Positions 10,364-19,088 are shown, counted from the first letter of the stretch. The stretch is 64,000 nucleotides of DNA from Moraxellaceae bacterium (GCA_030646295.1 JAUSND010000016.1:62001-126000), one strand, 5' to 3'. Notes: generated by a model from the sequence alone, not told the origin. Numbers and translations: made by a program.

Positions 10364-10400
10364 ACGCAAAGGCCGCATCCGAACGATGCGGCCTTTGCGT
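10364..10400 (+). terminator. Intrinsic terminator after the KAS III-like gene
   Basis: Perfect 16-bp inverted repeat (ACGCAAAGGCCGCATC, its complement, five-base loop) 28 bp after the stop codon at 10336. It has no long T run, so termination efficiency is uncertain. Confidence 0.7.
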
Positions 10401-10455
10401 ATATAGGGTGTACCAACCGGGTTATTACCTGTCACATTGTTTTTACCATCGTGTT

Positions 10456-10484
10456 GTAACAAGTTGGCACTTCCGGAGTCAGAT
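10456..10484 (+). promoter_or_regulatory. Candidate ECF-type promoter for the copper-RiPP operon
   Basis: GTAAC at 10456-10460 and GTCAGA at 10478-10483 are separated by 17 bp. This resembles ECF sigma promoters (GTAAC/GGAAC -35, GTC -10). It lies about 75 bp before the precursor ATG. Bufferin-type operons are known to be ECF-controlled in some bacteria. I cannot score this against a matrix, and a sigma-70 promoter elsewhere in 10400-10540 is possible. Confidence 0.3.
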
Positions 10485-10558
10485 AAGGGAAGCTGCCTCG
10501 CAGCCCATGTTTCACATACTCGCGCCAGCAGGCGCTAATCATGCAAAGGAGCAATACC

Positions 10559-10861
10559 ATGTCCAGACTCAGCACCCTGACCCCGATTGCTGCTGTTCTT
10601 GCCGTTTCCCTGTCCGGCGTCAGCCAGGCGGCCGAAAATCCGTTTGCCGCCAAGCCACTGTCCAGCGGTTTCACCGTGGCGGCTCATCATGAAGCCGGTA
10701 AGGAAGGCAAGTGTGGCGAAGGCAAGTGCGGCACCAAGGCAGACGACAAGTCCGCCAAAGAAGGCAAGTGCGGCGAAGGCAAATGCGGTACCAAGAAGGA
10801 TGCAGCTGATGCCAAGAAAGACGACAAGGCCGCCAAAGAAGGCAAGTGTGGCGAAGGCTAG
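10559..10861 (+). CDS. hvfA: HvfA-type copper-binding RiPP precursor with EGKCG repeats
   Basis: Precursor peptide of 100 residues. A signal peptide ends about at GVSQA/AENPF. The mature part is a Lys/Asp-rich linker holding five EGKCG motifs in the pattern EGKCGEGKCGTK, EGKCGEGKCGTK, EGKCG-EG. In Haemophilus HvfA the Cys of EGKCG is converted to an oxazolone/thioamide pair that binds copper. The start has a good AAAGGAG ribosome site. The frame stops at TAG (10859-10861) exactly where a sixth EGKCG would need Lys (AAG). Read past it, the frame gives CGAKN and a TGA at 10877-10879, so the terminal repeat looks cut by a one-base change. It is the first gene of a four-gene locus with the modifying enzymes. 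Confidence 0.88.
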   Translation: MSRLSTLTPIAAVLAVSLSGVSQAAENPFAAKPLSSGFTVAAHHEAGKEGKCGEGKCGTKADDKSAKEGKCGEGKCGTKKDAADAKKDDKAAKEGKCGEG

Positions 10862-10908
10862 TGCGGTGCCAAGAACTGAGTCAACCCAGAAAAAGAGCCA
10901 CCGGAACC

Positions 10909-11775
10909 ATGATCATGACGCAACCGGATGCACGCTTTATGGTTGAGGGTGCCGGCCTCGGCCTCCGTCGCAGCTTCATGCAGGAGCTGGCGACGGAGGT
11001 GCTTTCGGATGTTCCCGATTTTTTCGAGATTGCGCCGGAAAACTGGATGGGTATGGGCGGGCGGTATGGCCGCAGCTTGCACCAGTTCACCGAGCGTTAT
11101 CCCTTTGTGTGTCATGGCCTCTCTTTGTCCATAGGCGGCCCGCAGCCACTGGACATGCAGTTTCTCGGCGACCTTCGCCGGTTTCTGGATACACACCAGA
11201 TCCGCCTGTATTCCGAACACCTGAGCTACACCACCGACGACGGTCATCTGTATGACCTGCTGCCCATTCCCTTCACGCATGAAGCGGCCCGTTATGTGGC
11301 AGAGCGCGTGCAACAGGTGCAGGACGTACTGGGCCGCCGGATTGCCCTCGAAAATGTTTCGTATTACGCCGCGCCCGGTCAGGAAATGTCCGAGCAGGAT
11401 TTCCTGCTGGAGGTCCTGCAGCGTGCCGACTGTGACCTGTTGCTGGATGTGAACAACATCTACGTCAACAGCATCAATCACCGTTACGACGCAAATGCCT
11501 TTCTTGATGCAATGCCCGCAGAGCGGGTGTCCTATGTCCACATCGCCGGTCATTACGAAGAAGCGCCGGATTTGCGCGTGGATACCCATGGTGCCGATGT
11601 GATTCCGGAAGTCTGGCAACTGCTGGACCGCACCTACAAGCGGCTGGGCGCAGTGCCTACCCTGCTTGAACGAGATTTCAACATTCCTGCATTGTCCGTG
11701 CTGCTGCAGGAAATGGCACAGATTCGCCAGCACCAGCAGCCGTTCATTACATCCGGAGTGCGCCATGCCGGTTGA
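10909..11775 (+). CDS. hvfB: Multinuclear iron oxidase (MNIO, DUF692) of HvfB/BufB type
   Basis: TIM-barrel enzyme of 288 residues. Metal-binding and signature segments of DUF692 are all present in order: PENWMG, VCHGLSLSIG, LYSEHLSY, ALENVSYY, LLLDVNNIYVN, YVHIAGH, VDTHG and LLERDFN. MbnB and HvfB of this family use two or three irons and O2 to turn Cys into oxazolone/thioamide. The adjacent Cys-repeat precursor is the obvious substrate. The frame is open upstream over the precursor's end, but the first sensible start is the ATG at 10909 (or 10915). Its end overlaps the next gene by 11 bp, which implies translational coupling. Confidence 0.93.
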   Translation: MIMTQPDARFMVEGAGLGLRRSFMQELATEVLSDVPDFFEIAPENWMGMGGRYGRSLHQFTERYPFVCHGLSLSIGGPQPLDMQFLGDLRRFLDTHQIRLYSEHLSYTTDDGHLYDLLPIPFTHEAARYVAERVQQVQDVLGRRIALENVSYYAAPGQEMSEQDFLLEVLQRADCDLLLDVNNIYVNSINHRYDANAFLDAMPAERVSYVHIAGHYEEAPDLRVDTHGADVIPEVWQLLDRTYKRLGAVPTLLERDFNIPALSVLLQEMAQIRQHQQPFITSGVRHAG

Positions 11776-12553
11776 TGATCGCCCTGCATTCCAGCACGTA
11801 CAAAAGCAGATGACCGACTGGCTGCGCGATCCGGACAACGCACCGGCACCTGCCGTTGAGGCACGCCGGCTGGCCATTTACCGCGACCTTTTCTTCAACA
11901 ATGTCCGCGACTTTGTCGAGAATGCCTACCCGGTTCTAAAGCGTCTGCTGCCAGAAGAAGAATGGTCTGCCCTGGTTCGCGATTTTTTCTCGCAGCATCG
12001 CTGCGAGAGCCCCTACTTCCGCGACATTTCGCTGGAGTTCCGTACCTGGATGGAGGCCGCGCGCAAGGACTTCCTTGCGACAAAGCCCTGGGTGCAGGAG
12101 CTGCTGCATTACGAGTGGATGGAGCTGGCCGCCGAGTGCGCCGAGACGGCCAGCACGGATGTGACCATCAATACTGACGGCGATCTGCTCGTCGACCAGC
12201 CTGTAGTGAGCGAGAGTGTGTGGCCACTGGTGTATCGCTGGCCCGTGCATGCGCTTGATCCGGACATGCTCGATGCAACATCCCCTCCGGAGCTTCCCAC
12301 GTTCCTGATTGTGTATCGCGACGCAGAAGATGCAGTACGTTTTCTGCAGGTAAATGCCATGACGGCACGTCTGGTCGAGTTGCTCCAGCTCAATACGCAT
12401 CACTCCGGCAGCGCCGTGCTGGAGCAGCTGGCCGGAGAGGCAGGCTTTGCTGATGCGGCGGCATTCCTGTCTGCAGGCAACGACATGCTCGCAGACCTGC
12501 GCCAGCAGGGCATCGTGACGGGCACGACTCCACTCTCTAGCAATTGCATGTAA
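11765..12553 (+). CDS. hvfC: DUF2063 partner protein (HvfC/BufC type)
   Basis: The product is 262 residues. The N-terminal domain shows the DUF2063 signature: LAIYRDLFFNN, ENAYPVLKRLL, FFSQHRCESPYFRDI and LEFRTWM. In MbnC/HvfC systems this protein forms a heterodimer with the MNIO enzyme and presents the precursor. The C-terminal half is less conserved and ends in a Leu-rich helical region that may be a winged-helix-like recognition part. Its start codon lies inside the end of hvfB, as in known MNIO operons. No truncation is seen. Confidence 0.9.
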   Translation: MPVDDRPAFQHVQKQMTDWLRDPDNAPAPAVEARRLAIYRDLFFNNVRDFVENAYPVLKRLLPEEEWSALVRDFFSQHRCESPYFRDISLEFRTWMEAARKDFLATKPWVQELLHYEWMELAAECAETASTDVTINTDGDLLVDQPVVSESVWPLVYRWPVHALDPDMLDATSPPELPTFLIVYRDAEDAVRFLQVNAMTARLVELLQLNTHHSGSAVLEQLAGEAGFADAAAFLSAGNDMLADLRQQGIVTGTTPLSSNCM

Positions 12554-12622
12554 CAACTGCATCCGGCGCGCATCAAACCTGCATCATTTCAAACACTCAT
12601 CATTTTCTTGCGGAGTTACTCC

Positions 12623-13138
12623 ATGAATACGCTTATTGACCGGGTGCAGCGCTGGGACGACCGGTTCCGCGATGTGTCCATCTGGTTTGGCGGCTTTGCC
12701 CCGGGCCTTTTTCTGCGGCTGCTGCTGGCCTACGAGTTCATGGAGGCAGGCCTTGGCAAGTATCACGGACAGAACTGGTTTGCCGACATCCAGAGCCAGT
12801 TCCCGTTTCCGTTCAACGTGATCCCGGTGGATGTTTCCTGGTTCATTGCCACCTGGGCCGAAATCCTTGGCGCCGCCTTGCTCGTGCTGGGGCTGGGCAC
12901 CCGCTACGTGGCGGGCATGCTGATGGTGCTCACCTTCGTGGCGGCCTACGCCGTGCATTTTCCGGCCGACTGGTCCGGCCTTGCCGAGCTCTGGAAGGGG
13001 TATGCCATTTCGGATGACGGGTTTGGCAACTACAAGCTGCCCCTGCTGTTTTTCCTGATGTTCATGGTGCTGCTGGGGCAGGGACCGGGGCGCCTGAGCC
13101 TGGATCATCTTATTGCCAGGCGTACAGGGCTTGCCTGA
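12623..13138 (+). CDS. DoxX-family membrane protein of the copper-RiPP locus
   Basis: Inner-membrane protein of 171 residues with about four hydrophobic helices. DoxX-type segments are visible ([20 protein letters not shown] near the N-terminus, [20 protein letters not shown] in the middle). DoxX proteins commonly close HvfABC/bufferin operons (HvfD/BufD) and are thought to act in membrane redox or export steps, but their job is unproven. It lies 69 bp after hvfC on the same strand with a CGGAG ribosome site. The start at 12623 (MNTLIDRVQ) is preferred over the upstream in-frame ATG. Confidence 0.85.
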   Translation: MNTLIDRVQRWDDRFRDVSIWFGGFAPGLFLRLLLAYEFMEAGLGKYHGQNWFADIQSQFPFPFNVIPVDVSWFIATWAEILGAALLVLGLGTRYVAGMLMVLTFVAAYAVHFPADWSGLAELWKGYAISDDGFGNYKLPLLFFLMFMVLLGQGPGRLSLDHLIARRTGLA

Positions 13139-13201
13139 TTTCCCTCCAGCCCCAAGGACGCCTAGAATGCCCGGCTTTGATACAGGTACAGGATAGTACT
13201 G

Positions 13202-14140
13202 ATGGTGCGTCGATATCTTGGGGTTGCTGCCCTTGCGCTGCTCTTTGCAGGGCTTGCAGAGCCTGCTTTTGCTGCCGGGTCCATTCCTGCTGATCCCTGG
13301 GAGGGCTTCAATCGCCGCGTCTTTGCCTTCAACGACAAAGTGGACCGCTACTTCCTCAAGCCGGTTGCCAAGGGCTATCGCAAGATCACCCCGCAGTTCC
13401 TCGACGACGGCATTACCAACATGCTGGGTAACCTCAGGGGCCCCATCGTGATTGTGAACGACGTCCTGCAGGGAAAACTGGTGCAGTCCGCGCAGGATAC
13501 GGGCCGCCTTCTGGTGAACAGCACGGTTGGCATTGCCGGTTTCTTTGATGTTGCCAGGCACATGAAAATGCCTCGCCATGAGGAAGACTTTGGCCAGACC
13601 TTTGCCAGATGGGGGGTTCCCGCCGGTCCCTATGTGGTGGTGCCATTCATGTTTGGCGTCACCATTCGCGATGGCGCCGGCATTGGTGCGGGCGCACTGA
13701 TGATCGGTGAGGTACTTGAGAACCAGCTTGAATTTGGCTGGGAAGAAAATGCCGTCGTGCTGGGGCTGGATATCGTTGATGCACGTGCCGACGTGATCCC
13801 CATGGAGGAGTCACTGGAGGTGCAGGGTGACCGCTATATCCTGATCCGTGATGCCTACTTTCAGCGCCGCGCGTTTCTGGTCAACGATGGCGTCATAGAG
13901 GAGGATCCCTTCCTTGATGACGATGCATCCATGGATGAAGAGCCTCTCAGTGAAGAGCCCGGCAGTGAAGATCCTGCCAATGGAGCACCTGTGACGGAAG
14001 AGCCTGCGCCAGACAGCCCGGCCCCGACAGACGATGGGGCCGGCACGGGTACCGATGCCCAGCCCGAGCCTGCTGCCGACCCGGCAGCCACGGCCGAGAC
14101 CGCACAGGCCGGTATGACGCCGGCCAGTGACGAGCTTTGA
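13202..14140 (+). CDS. mlaA: MlaA/VacJ-family outer-membrane lipid-asymmetry protein
   Basis: The product is 312 residues. The conserved MlaA core is clear: DPWEGFNRRVFAFND, VNDVLQGKL, FFDVARHMKMPRHEEDFGQT and WGVPAGPYVVVPF. MlaA sits in the outer membrane and extracts mislocalised phospholipids for the Mla pathway. The signal peptide ends EPAFA/AGS and contains no lipobox cysteine, whereas MlaA is usually a lipoprotein. The C-terminus (from about residue 235) is a long Asp/Glu/Pro/Ser/Ala-rich low-complexity tail. No mlaBCDEF genes are nearby. It follows the DoxX gene by 63 bp but is functionally unrelated to the RiPP locus. Confidence 0.88.
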   Translation: MVRRYLGVAALALLFAGLAEPAFAAGSIPADPWEGFNRRVFAFNDKVDRYFLKPVAKGYRKITPQFLDDGITNMLGNLRGPIVIVNDVLQGKLVQSAQDTGRLLVNSTVGIAGFFDVARHMKMPRHEEDFGQTFARWGVPAGPYVVVPFMFGVTIRDGAGIGAGALMIGEVLENQLEFGWEENAVVLGLDIVDARADVIPMEESLEVQGDRYILIRDAYFQRRAFLVNDGVIEEDPFLDDDASMDEEPLSEEPGSEDPANGAPVTEEPAPDSPAPTDDGAGTGTDAQPEPAADPAATAETAQAGMTPASDEL

Positions 14141-14188
14141 TCCGGTGAATCGCCGCGTGCTTGCGTGCCAGAAGGGGGAGGAGTAGTG

Positions 14189-15412
14189 TTGCCAAACCCC
14201 GCAAAACAGGCCTTCAAGCCCGGTATGTCACAACCATCCCAAGACCATATTCTCGTCATAGATGACGAGCCCGTGGTACGCGAAAGTCTTGCCGTCTATC
14301 TGAGTGACAGCGGTTTCAAAGTGGACACAGCCCGCAGCGGTGACGAGGGGCTGGCCCTGTTTCGCAACAAGAAACCCGACCTTGTGATTTGCGACCTGCG
14401 CATGCCGCTGGTTGACGGTCTGGACGTGCTCAAGGCCATCAACAGCGAGTCGTCCGAGACCCCTGTGATCGTGGTGTCCGGTCAGGGCAGCATGAATGAC
14501 GTTGTCACGGCATTGCGCAATGGCGCGGTGGATTACCTGTTCAAGCCACTGATCGAAATGGAAGTGCTGGAGCACTCCGTGCGCCGTGCCCTGGAACGGG
14601 GCCATCTGCTCAAACAGAACCGCCAGATTCGTGAACAGCTAGAGCTGACCAATGCCGAGCTGGAGCGCAGTCTGGACCTGCTGGAAGAAGACCAGGAGGC
14701 GGGCCGTCGCGTGCAATTGCGCATGCTTCCCCCCACCCCTCATGTCTTCAACGAAACCTGCCATTTCAGTCACCGCATCATTCCATCGCTCTACCTGTCC
14801 GGTGACTTTGTTGACTACTTCCGCATAGGGCCCGACCGCATCGGTTTTTATCTGGCCGACGTGTCCGGGCATGGCGCCTCCAGCGCGTTTGTCACCGTCT
14901 TCCTGAAGTCGCTGACCAACCGCATCCAGCGCCATTACGAGAAGCGTGCCGCCACAAACACCCTGTCGCCGGCCCGGTTGATGCGTGACATCAACAAAGA
15001 GCTTATCTCCATGGCCATGGGCAAGCATCTGGCGATGTTTTGCGGGGTAGTGGACCTGGCTGAGAACAAATTGATTTATTGCATTGGTGCCCACTTTCCG
15101 CCGCCTATACTGATTAACGATGGCGTTGCCAGTGCGCTGGAAGGGCGAGGGCTGCCGGTAGGCATTTTCAGTGATGCCACCTTTGAAGACATCGTGATCC
15201 CGCTGGCGCAGAAGTTCTCGCTAGTGGCCATGTCGGATGGTGTGCTGGAGGTGTTGCCGGAGGGCAGCATGGAGGCCAGGGAGGCCCATTTGCTGCAAGT
15301 GGTGTCTCAGGGTCCCAAGGATGCCGATGCGCTTGCATCGCTTCTGCAGGTGGATGGCGACATGGAAGTGCCGGACGATATTGCGCTGTTGGTAGTCAAC
15401 CGGAACGAGTGA
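14189..15412 (+). CDS. RssB-like response regulator with PP2C/SpoIIE phosphatase domain
   Basis: N-terminal receiver domain (IDDEP acidic pair, LVICDLRMP with the phosphoacceptor Asp, VSGQG, Lys in FKPL). It is joined through a coiled-coil linker (ELTNAELERSLDLLEED) to a PPM/SpoIIE-type phosphatase domain (LSGDFVDY, LADVSGHGASSAF, MSDGVLEV). In pseudomonads such proteins control an adjacent STAS antagonist and general stress signalling. I prefer the TTG at 14189, since GGAGGAG at 14177-14183 lies 5 bp upstream. The ATG at 14225 (MSQPSQDH) has no visible ribosome site but would also give a complete receiver. The stop lies 2 bp before the next ATG. Confidence 0.88.
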   Translation: MPNPAKQAFKPGMSQPSQDHILVIDDEPVVRESLAVYLSDSGFKVDTARSGDEGLALFRNKKPDLVICDLRMPLVDGLDVLKAINSESSETPVIVVSGQGSMNDVVTALRNGAVDYLFKPLIEMEVLEHSVRRALERGHLLKQNRQIREQLELTNAELERSLDLLEEDQEAGRRVQLRMLPPTPHVFNETCHFSHRIIPSLYLSGDFVDYFRIGPDRIGFYLADVSGHGASSAFVTVFLKSLTNRIQRHYEKRAATNTLSPARLMRDINKELISMAMGKHLAMFCGVVDLAENKLIYCIGAHFPPPILINDGVASALEGRGLPVGIFSDATFEDIVIPLAQKFSLVAMSDGVLEVLPEGSMEAREAHLLQVVSQGPKDADALASLLQVDGDMEVPDDIALLVVNRNE

Positions 15413-15414
15413 TC

Positions 15415-15915
15415 ATGTTGTCAGGTCGCATTCTCTATGCCGTGCATAACGGTACCTATGTCATCAAGTTTGTTGGTGAGGTCAGGGTACCCTTGTGTGC
15501 CTGTCTTGAAGGTTTTCTGGAGCGCATGTTTGCCGATGCCTCCCTGCACTCCGTACTGATCGATCTGACCGAGACCACCGGTATCGACAGCACCGCACTG
15601 GGCCTGATTGCCAAGATTGCGGTGTCGCTCAAGGAACGCCTGGCACGCAAGCCGGTAATCCTGTCGACCAACCCGGACGTAAACCGTATTTTGTCCAGCA
15701 TGGGCTTTGACCGCGTTTTCCTTATTCTGGAAAAGGCACCCGCCATCAACGAACCACTGGACGAGCTGCCCTTTACCGAGCCATCGCAGCAGGAACTCAC
15801 GCGTAATGTCATTGAGGCACATCGGGTACTGATGGGCCTTAACGAAAAAAACCGCAATACCTTCCACAATCTGGTGGACATGCTGGAGTGCGAGGAGCGC
15901 GACAGCAAGCGTTGA
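15415..15915 (+). CDS. STAS-domain anti-sigma factor antagonist
   Basis: The product is 166 residues. A STAS fold is visible, with the regulatory Ser/Thr region in LIDLTETTGIDSTALGLIAKI (about residues 43-63), the site kinases phosphorylate in SpoIIAA-like proteins. It is translationally linked to the preceding PP2C regulator, which probably dephosphorylates it. A C-terminal extension of about 50 residues is helical and unique. A strong terminator follows. Confidence 0.88.
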   Translation: MLSGRILYAVHNGTYVIKFVGEVRVPLCACLEGFLERMFADASLHSVLIDLTETTGIDSTALGLIAKIAVSLKERLARKPVILSTNPDVNRILSSMGFDRVFLILEKAPAINEPLDELPFTEPSQQELTRNVIEAHRVLMGLNEKNRNTFHNLVDMLECEERDSKR

Positions 15916-15961
15916 TGCTGGAGCTTTAATGCGAGAGCGTTGATGCAAAAGTTTCAGCCAT

Positions 15962-15991
15962 AAAAAAGCCCGATCACAGTCGGGCTTTTTT
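15962..15991. terminator. Bidirectional intrinsic terminator
   Basis: AAAAAAGCCCGA, 6-bp loop, TCGGGCTTTTTT. A-run and T-run flank the stem, so it can serve both the STAS gene (plus) and the tautomerase gene (minus), which converge here. Confidence 0.9.
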
Positions 15992-16012
15992 ATGGCAATT
16001 GTTTGCCAGGCC

Positions 16013-16216
16013 TCAGGTGCTGGCCTTGCGCAACTCGGTCACCTGCTCGCCACGGATACCCCAGTTGTCGGTATTCACCTCATCAATCACCACCACCGTG
16101 GTGGCCGGGTTCTTGCCCAGCACATCCTTCAGCAGGTTGGTCACCCCGGCAATCAGTGCGGCCTTCTGTTCCTTGGTAACCCCTTCATCGGTCACCTTGA
16201 TATTCACGTAGGGCAT
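16013..16216 (-). CDS. 4-oxalocrotonate tautomerase-family protein
   Basis: The product is 67 residues, normal for this family. After removal of Met the N-terminal residue is Pro (MPYVNIKV), the catalytic base of tautomerases. Sequence such as GVTKEQKAALIAGVTNLL and VVVIDEVNTDNWGI fits the family. The gene ends the minus-strand group with transaldolase and dusA. The substrate is unknown; many such small paralogues are not part of catechol degradation. Confidence 0.85.
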   Translation of the reverse strand: MPYVNIKVTDEGVTKEQKAALIAGVTNLLKDVLGKNPATTVVVIDEVNTDNWGIRGEQVTELRKAST

Positions 16217-16227
16217 GGTGTTCTTCC

Positions 16228-17181
16228 TCAGCCTTCCAGCTTTTGTATGAGCATGTTTTCCAGCTTGACCAGATCAGCGGCAAACAGGCGGATGCCTTCG
16301 GCCAGTTTTTCCGTCGCCATCGCATCATGGTTGTGCTGCCAGCGGAAGGCCTTCTCGTCCAGACGCGGCAACAGCAGGCCGGAGTCAATACGGGCAGGGT
16401 CCAGCCGGCGCGGCAGTACTGCCGTGCTTGCTGCCAGTTCATCCAGCAGGGCAGGGCTGATGGTCAGCTTGTCACAGCCGGCCAGTTGCGTGATCTCGCC
16501 AGTGTTGCGAAAGCTTGCGCCCATCACGACCGTTTTTACGCCCGTGCTTTTGTAATACTCGTAAATGCGTGCCACGGATTTTACGCCCGGATCTTCTTCC
16601 GCCGTGTAGTCGCGGCCTTCGGCTTTCTTGTACCAGTCCAGGATACGGCCCACAAACGGCGAGATCAGGGTGACACCGGCCTCGGCACAGGCCTGTGCCT
16701 GGGCAAAGCTGAACAGCAGCGTAAGGTTGCAGTGAATGTCTTCACCTTCCAGCAACTCGGCAGCACGAATGCCCTCCCAGGTGCTGGCAATCTTGATGAG
16801 GATGCGTTCGCGCGGCACCCCGGCAGCCGCATAGGCGGCAATCACGCGCCGTGCTTCGTGCACGGTGCCCATGGTGTCAAACGACAGGCGGGCATCCACT
16901 TCCGTGGAGACCAGGCCGGGAATGTGCGTCAGGATTTCTGCGCCAAAAGCCACGGCGGTTTCAGTCAGGGCACGGCGGCGGCGGGCATCTGGCGTCGCTT
17001 CCGTTTTGGCCAGGCTGACGGCCCGTTCAATGAGCGCCGCATATTCCGGCTGGCTGGCAGCCTTCAGGATCAGCGAAGGATTGGTGGTGGCATCTACCGG
17101 TTTCAGGCGGGCAATGCTGGCGATGTCACCGGTATCGGCCACCACCGTGGTCATTTTCTGCAACTGCTGAAGCTGGTTCAT
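16228..17181 (-). CDS. tal: Transaldolase
   Basis: The product is 317 residues, as for TalB-type enzymes of the non-oxidative pentose phosphate pathway. Signatures are [13 protein letters not shown] near residue 28, the Schiff-base Lys in [15 protein letters not shown] (about 130) and [15 protein letters not shown]. The N-terminus [19 protein letters not shown] is typical. It lies 17 bp after dusA and 11 bp before the tautomerase gene, so the three are probably co-transcribed. Confidence 0.96.
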   Translation of the reverse strand: MNQLQQLQKMTTVVADTGDIASIARLKPVDATTNPSLILKAASQPEYAALIERAVSLAKTEATPDARRRRALTETAVAFGAEILTHIPGLVSTEVDARLSFDTMGTVHEARRVIAAYAAAGVPRERILIKIASTWEGIRAAELLEGEDIHCNLTLLFSFAQAQACAEAGVTLISPFVGRILDWYKKAEGRDYTAEEDPGVKSVARIYEYYKSTGVKTVVMGASFRNTGEITQLAGCDKLTISPALLDELAASTAVLPRRLDPARIDSGLLLPRLDEKAFRWQHNHDAMATEKLAEGIRLFAADLVKLENMLIQKLEG

Positions 17182-17198
17182 CGTGTACCCGTCGTCCT

Positions 17199-18206
17199 TT
17201 ACTGATTGGCTGCCGCCATCGCGGTAGCCACATGTTCTGCAGCCTGTCGCACCACTTTCAGTCCCGCGCCCTTGCGATGGGCATTGTCACTGATGTGCTG
17301 GCGCCAGCGACGTGCGCCGGGCAGGCCCTGATAGAGACCCAGAATATGCCGCGTCATGTGCGAAAGCGAAACACCTTCCTGCAATTCTTTTGACATGAAT
17401 TCCAGGTACTGCGAAAGAATGTCGTCCCGTGAGGGCAGATCGGTGATGCCGAACAGCGGCAGCGCCTCGGCCAGCACATACGGATTGTGATAGGCCTCGC
17501 GCCCGATCATTACACCATCGGTGTGCTGCCAGTGCTCCCGGATCTCCGCCACGGTCTTGATGCCGCCGTTGATGTGGATCTCCAGTTGCGGGAACTCGCG
17601 TTTAAGCCGGTACACATCCTCGTAGCGCAGCGGCGGAATCTCGCGGTTTTCCTTGGGGGAGAGGCCCGCCAGAATGGCAATGCGGGCGTGCACCACAAAG
17701 GTCTGGCAGCCGGTTTTGGCCACGGTGTCCACAAACTTCACCAGATGCTCGTAGTCATCCAGATTGTCGATGCCGATGCGGTGCTTCACCGTGACCGGAA
17801 TCCTTACCTTTGCCTGCATGGCCGTGATGCATTCGGCCACCAGATCGGGCTCGGCCATCAGGCAGGCGCCAATCTTGTTCTTCTGCACACGGTCAGACGG
17901 GCAACCCACATTCAGGTTGACCTCGTCATAGCCCCAGTCCTCGGCCATGCGGGTACAGATGGCCAGCTCACCCGCATCCGAGCCACCCAGTTGCAGGGCC
18001 AGCGGGTGCTCGATGGCATCGTATTTCAGAAAGCGTGCGCTATCCCCGTGAATGAGCGCCCCGGTCGTCACCATCTCGGTGTACAGGCGCACATAAGGGT
18101 TGAACAGACGCAAAAAGTACCGGTCATGCCGGTCCGTCCAGTCCATCATCGGGGCGACGGACAGAACCTTGGCAGGGGGAGTCTTGGGGGAGGAGGGCGT
18201 TGTCAT
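17199..18206 (-). CDS. dusA: tRNA-dihydrouridine(20/20a) synthase DusA
   Basis: FMN-dependent tRNA uridine reductase of 335 residues. Motifs are [42 protein letters not shown], the active-site Cys in [11 protein letters not shown] and VKHRIGIDN. The wording YTEMVTTGA and the C-terminal ARRWRQHIS segment point to DusA rather than DusB or DusC. The frame stays open upstream to 18620, but the ATG at 18206 matches the family start. The upstream extension is low in plausibility. Confidence 0.94.
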   Translation of the reverse strand: MTTPSSPKTPPAKVLSVAPMMDWTDRHDRYFLRLFNPYVRLYTEMVTTGALIHGDSARFLKYDAIEHPLALQLGGSDAGELAICTRMAEDWGYDEVNLNVGCPSDRVQKNKIGACLMAEPDLVAECITAMQAKVRIPVTVKHRIGIDNLDDYEHLVKFVDTVAKTGCQTFVVHARIAILAGLSPKENREIPPLRYEDVYRLKREFPQLEIHINGGIKTVAEIREHWQHTDGVMIGREAYHNPYVLAEALPLFGITDLPSRDDILSQYLEFMSKELQEGVSLSHMTRHILGLYQGLPGARRWRQHISDNAHRKGAGLKVVRQAAEHVATAMAAANQ

Positions 18207-18423
18207 GGGTGAATTGTCGCGCAGAACGACGGCGGCTGGCGAGGGGTAGGGTTTACAGGACGGGAGGGTACTGATCAGTGGTGTGTTGCCGCGCAGCCTG
18301 AAATACACTGGGCTCCCTTGCCAACGCGTCCAGACGGGTGGTTTTCCAGTTACCCGGTTTGTTGCGTGTGCCACCCCGTTAAAATGATTGCTGAGAGAGC
18401 CCCGGTTGAGATTTTCATACCTG

Positions 18424-18912
18424 ATGCCCGCATGTTTGCGCACTGCCGGGCACGGCCACCGGCCAATATTTTCCTTCTTCCGCAGCTTTGTCGTCATCTT
18501 CTGTGTCGGTAGCCTGTTGTCGGCATGCACCGCCATTCCCGAGAATCTCTGGGCGATCAACCGCACCATCTCCGACCGCTTTGTGTATGTCAGTGATCTG
18601 GATAAATGGTGCGTGAGCAATTATGTTGAGCTGGATGTGACCGGTGATTACCCCTTTAGTGGTGACTGCGAAGAGTATGCCATTGCAGTCAAGCACCACC
18701 TTGATCACATGGGCATAGCCGCATCGGTATGGCGTGTTGAGGGCAACGGCGTACCCCATGCGGTCACCTGTACCGAAGATGGCTGGTGCCTTGATTACAA
18801 TGTCATTCCCACGCAGATGGACAAAACGCCGTACTGGTTTATCGAAAGGATGACCATACTGACGCCGGTAGTAAAAGATACCGGGGCAGATGCGCCCGAA
18901 AAAACGCCATAA
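18424..18912 (+). CDS. Transglutaminase-like cysteine peptidase family lipoprotein
   Basis: The product is about 162 residues with an uncharged membrane-directing stretch and a lipobox LLSAC. The mature part shows a possible Cys/His/Asp triad of the bacterial transglutaminase-like fold (BTLCP-like): GDCEEYAIAVKHHL, GVPHAVTC and WCLDYNVIP. Related proteins act on cell-surface adhesins or other periplasmic proteins. The start is uncertain (ATGs at 18388 and 18424). No LapD/LapA-type partner is adjacent, so the target is unknown. Confidence 0.72.
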   Translation: MPACLRTAGHGHRPIFSFFRSFVVIFCVGSLLSACTAIPENLWAINRTISDRFVYVSDLDKWCVSNYVELDVTGDYPFSGDCEEYAIAVKHHLDHMGIAASVWRVEGNGVPHAVTCTEDGWCLDYNVIPTQMDKTPYWFIERMTILTPVVKDTGADAPEKTP

Positions 18913-18978
18913 TTATCGGGGCATGGCGCATGGTCGGTGTGCAGGCGTATGCTGGGAGGTCTGGCGCAGTTACAGGCT

Positions 18979-19010
18979 TCAATTTTTAGTAAACATTTGA
19001 TAATTATAAT
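18979..19010 (+). promoter_or_regulatory. Candidate sigma-70 promoter for the Ca2+/H+ exchanger gene
   Basis: An AT-rich patch with TATAAT at 19005-19010 stands out in GC-rich DNA, 79 bp before the ATG at 19089. The upstream TTCAAT is not at ideal spacing, so only the -10 is convincing. Confidence 0.4.
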
Positions 19011-19088
19011 TATTTGCGAGGGGCGCCAGGTTTTTTAGCCCACCTCTTTTTTGATGAAGAACTTTGACAGAAAGGATGCGACCAACCC

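Noticed and set aside
10700-10860. Regular short repeats in the precursor gene, CRISPR-like at first sight
   Set aside because: They are codon repeats for EGKCG with coding linkers, not constant repeats with unique spacers.
10846-11775. Upstream start of the MNIO gene inside the precursor's end
   Set aside because: The leader MWRRLVRCQ is an out-of-frame reading of the EGKCG codons.
17199-18620. Extended DusA with 138 extra N-terminal residues
   Set aside because: The extension has no homology-like sequence; the family start MTTPSS...[12 protein letters not shown] lies at 18206.
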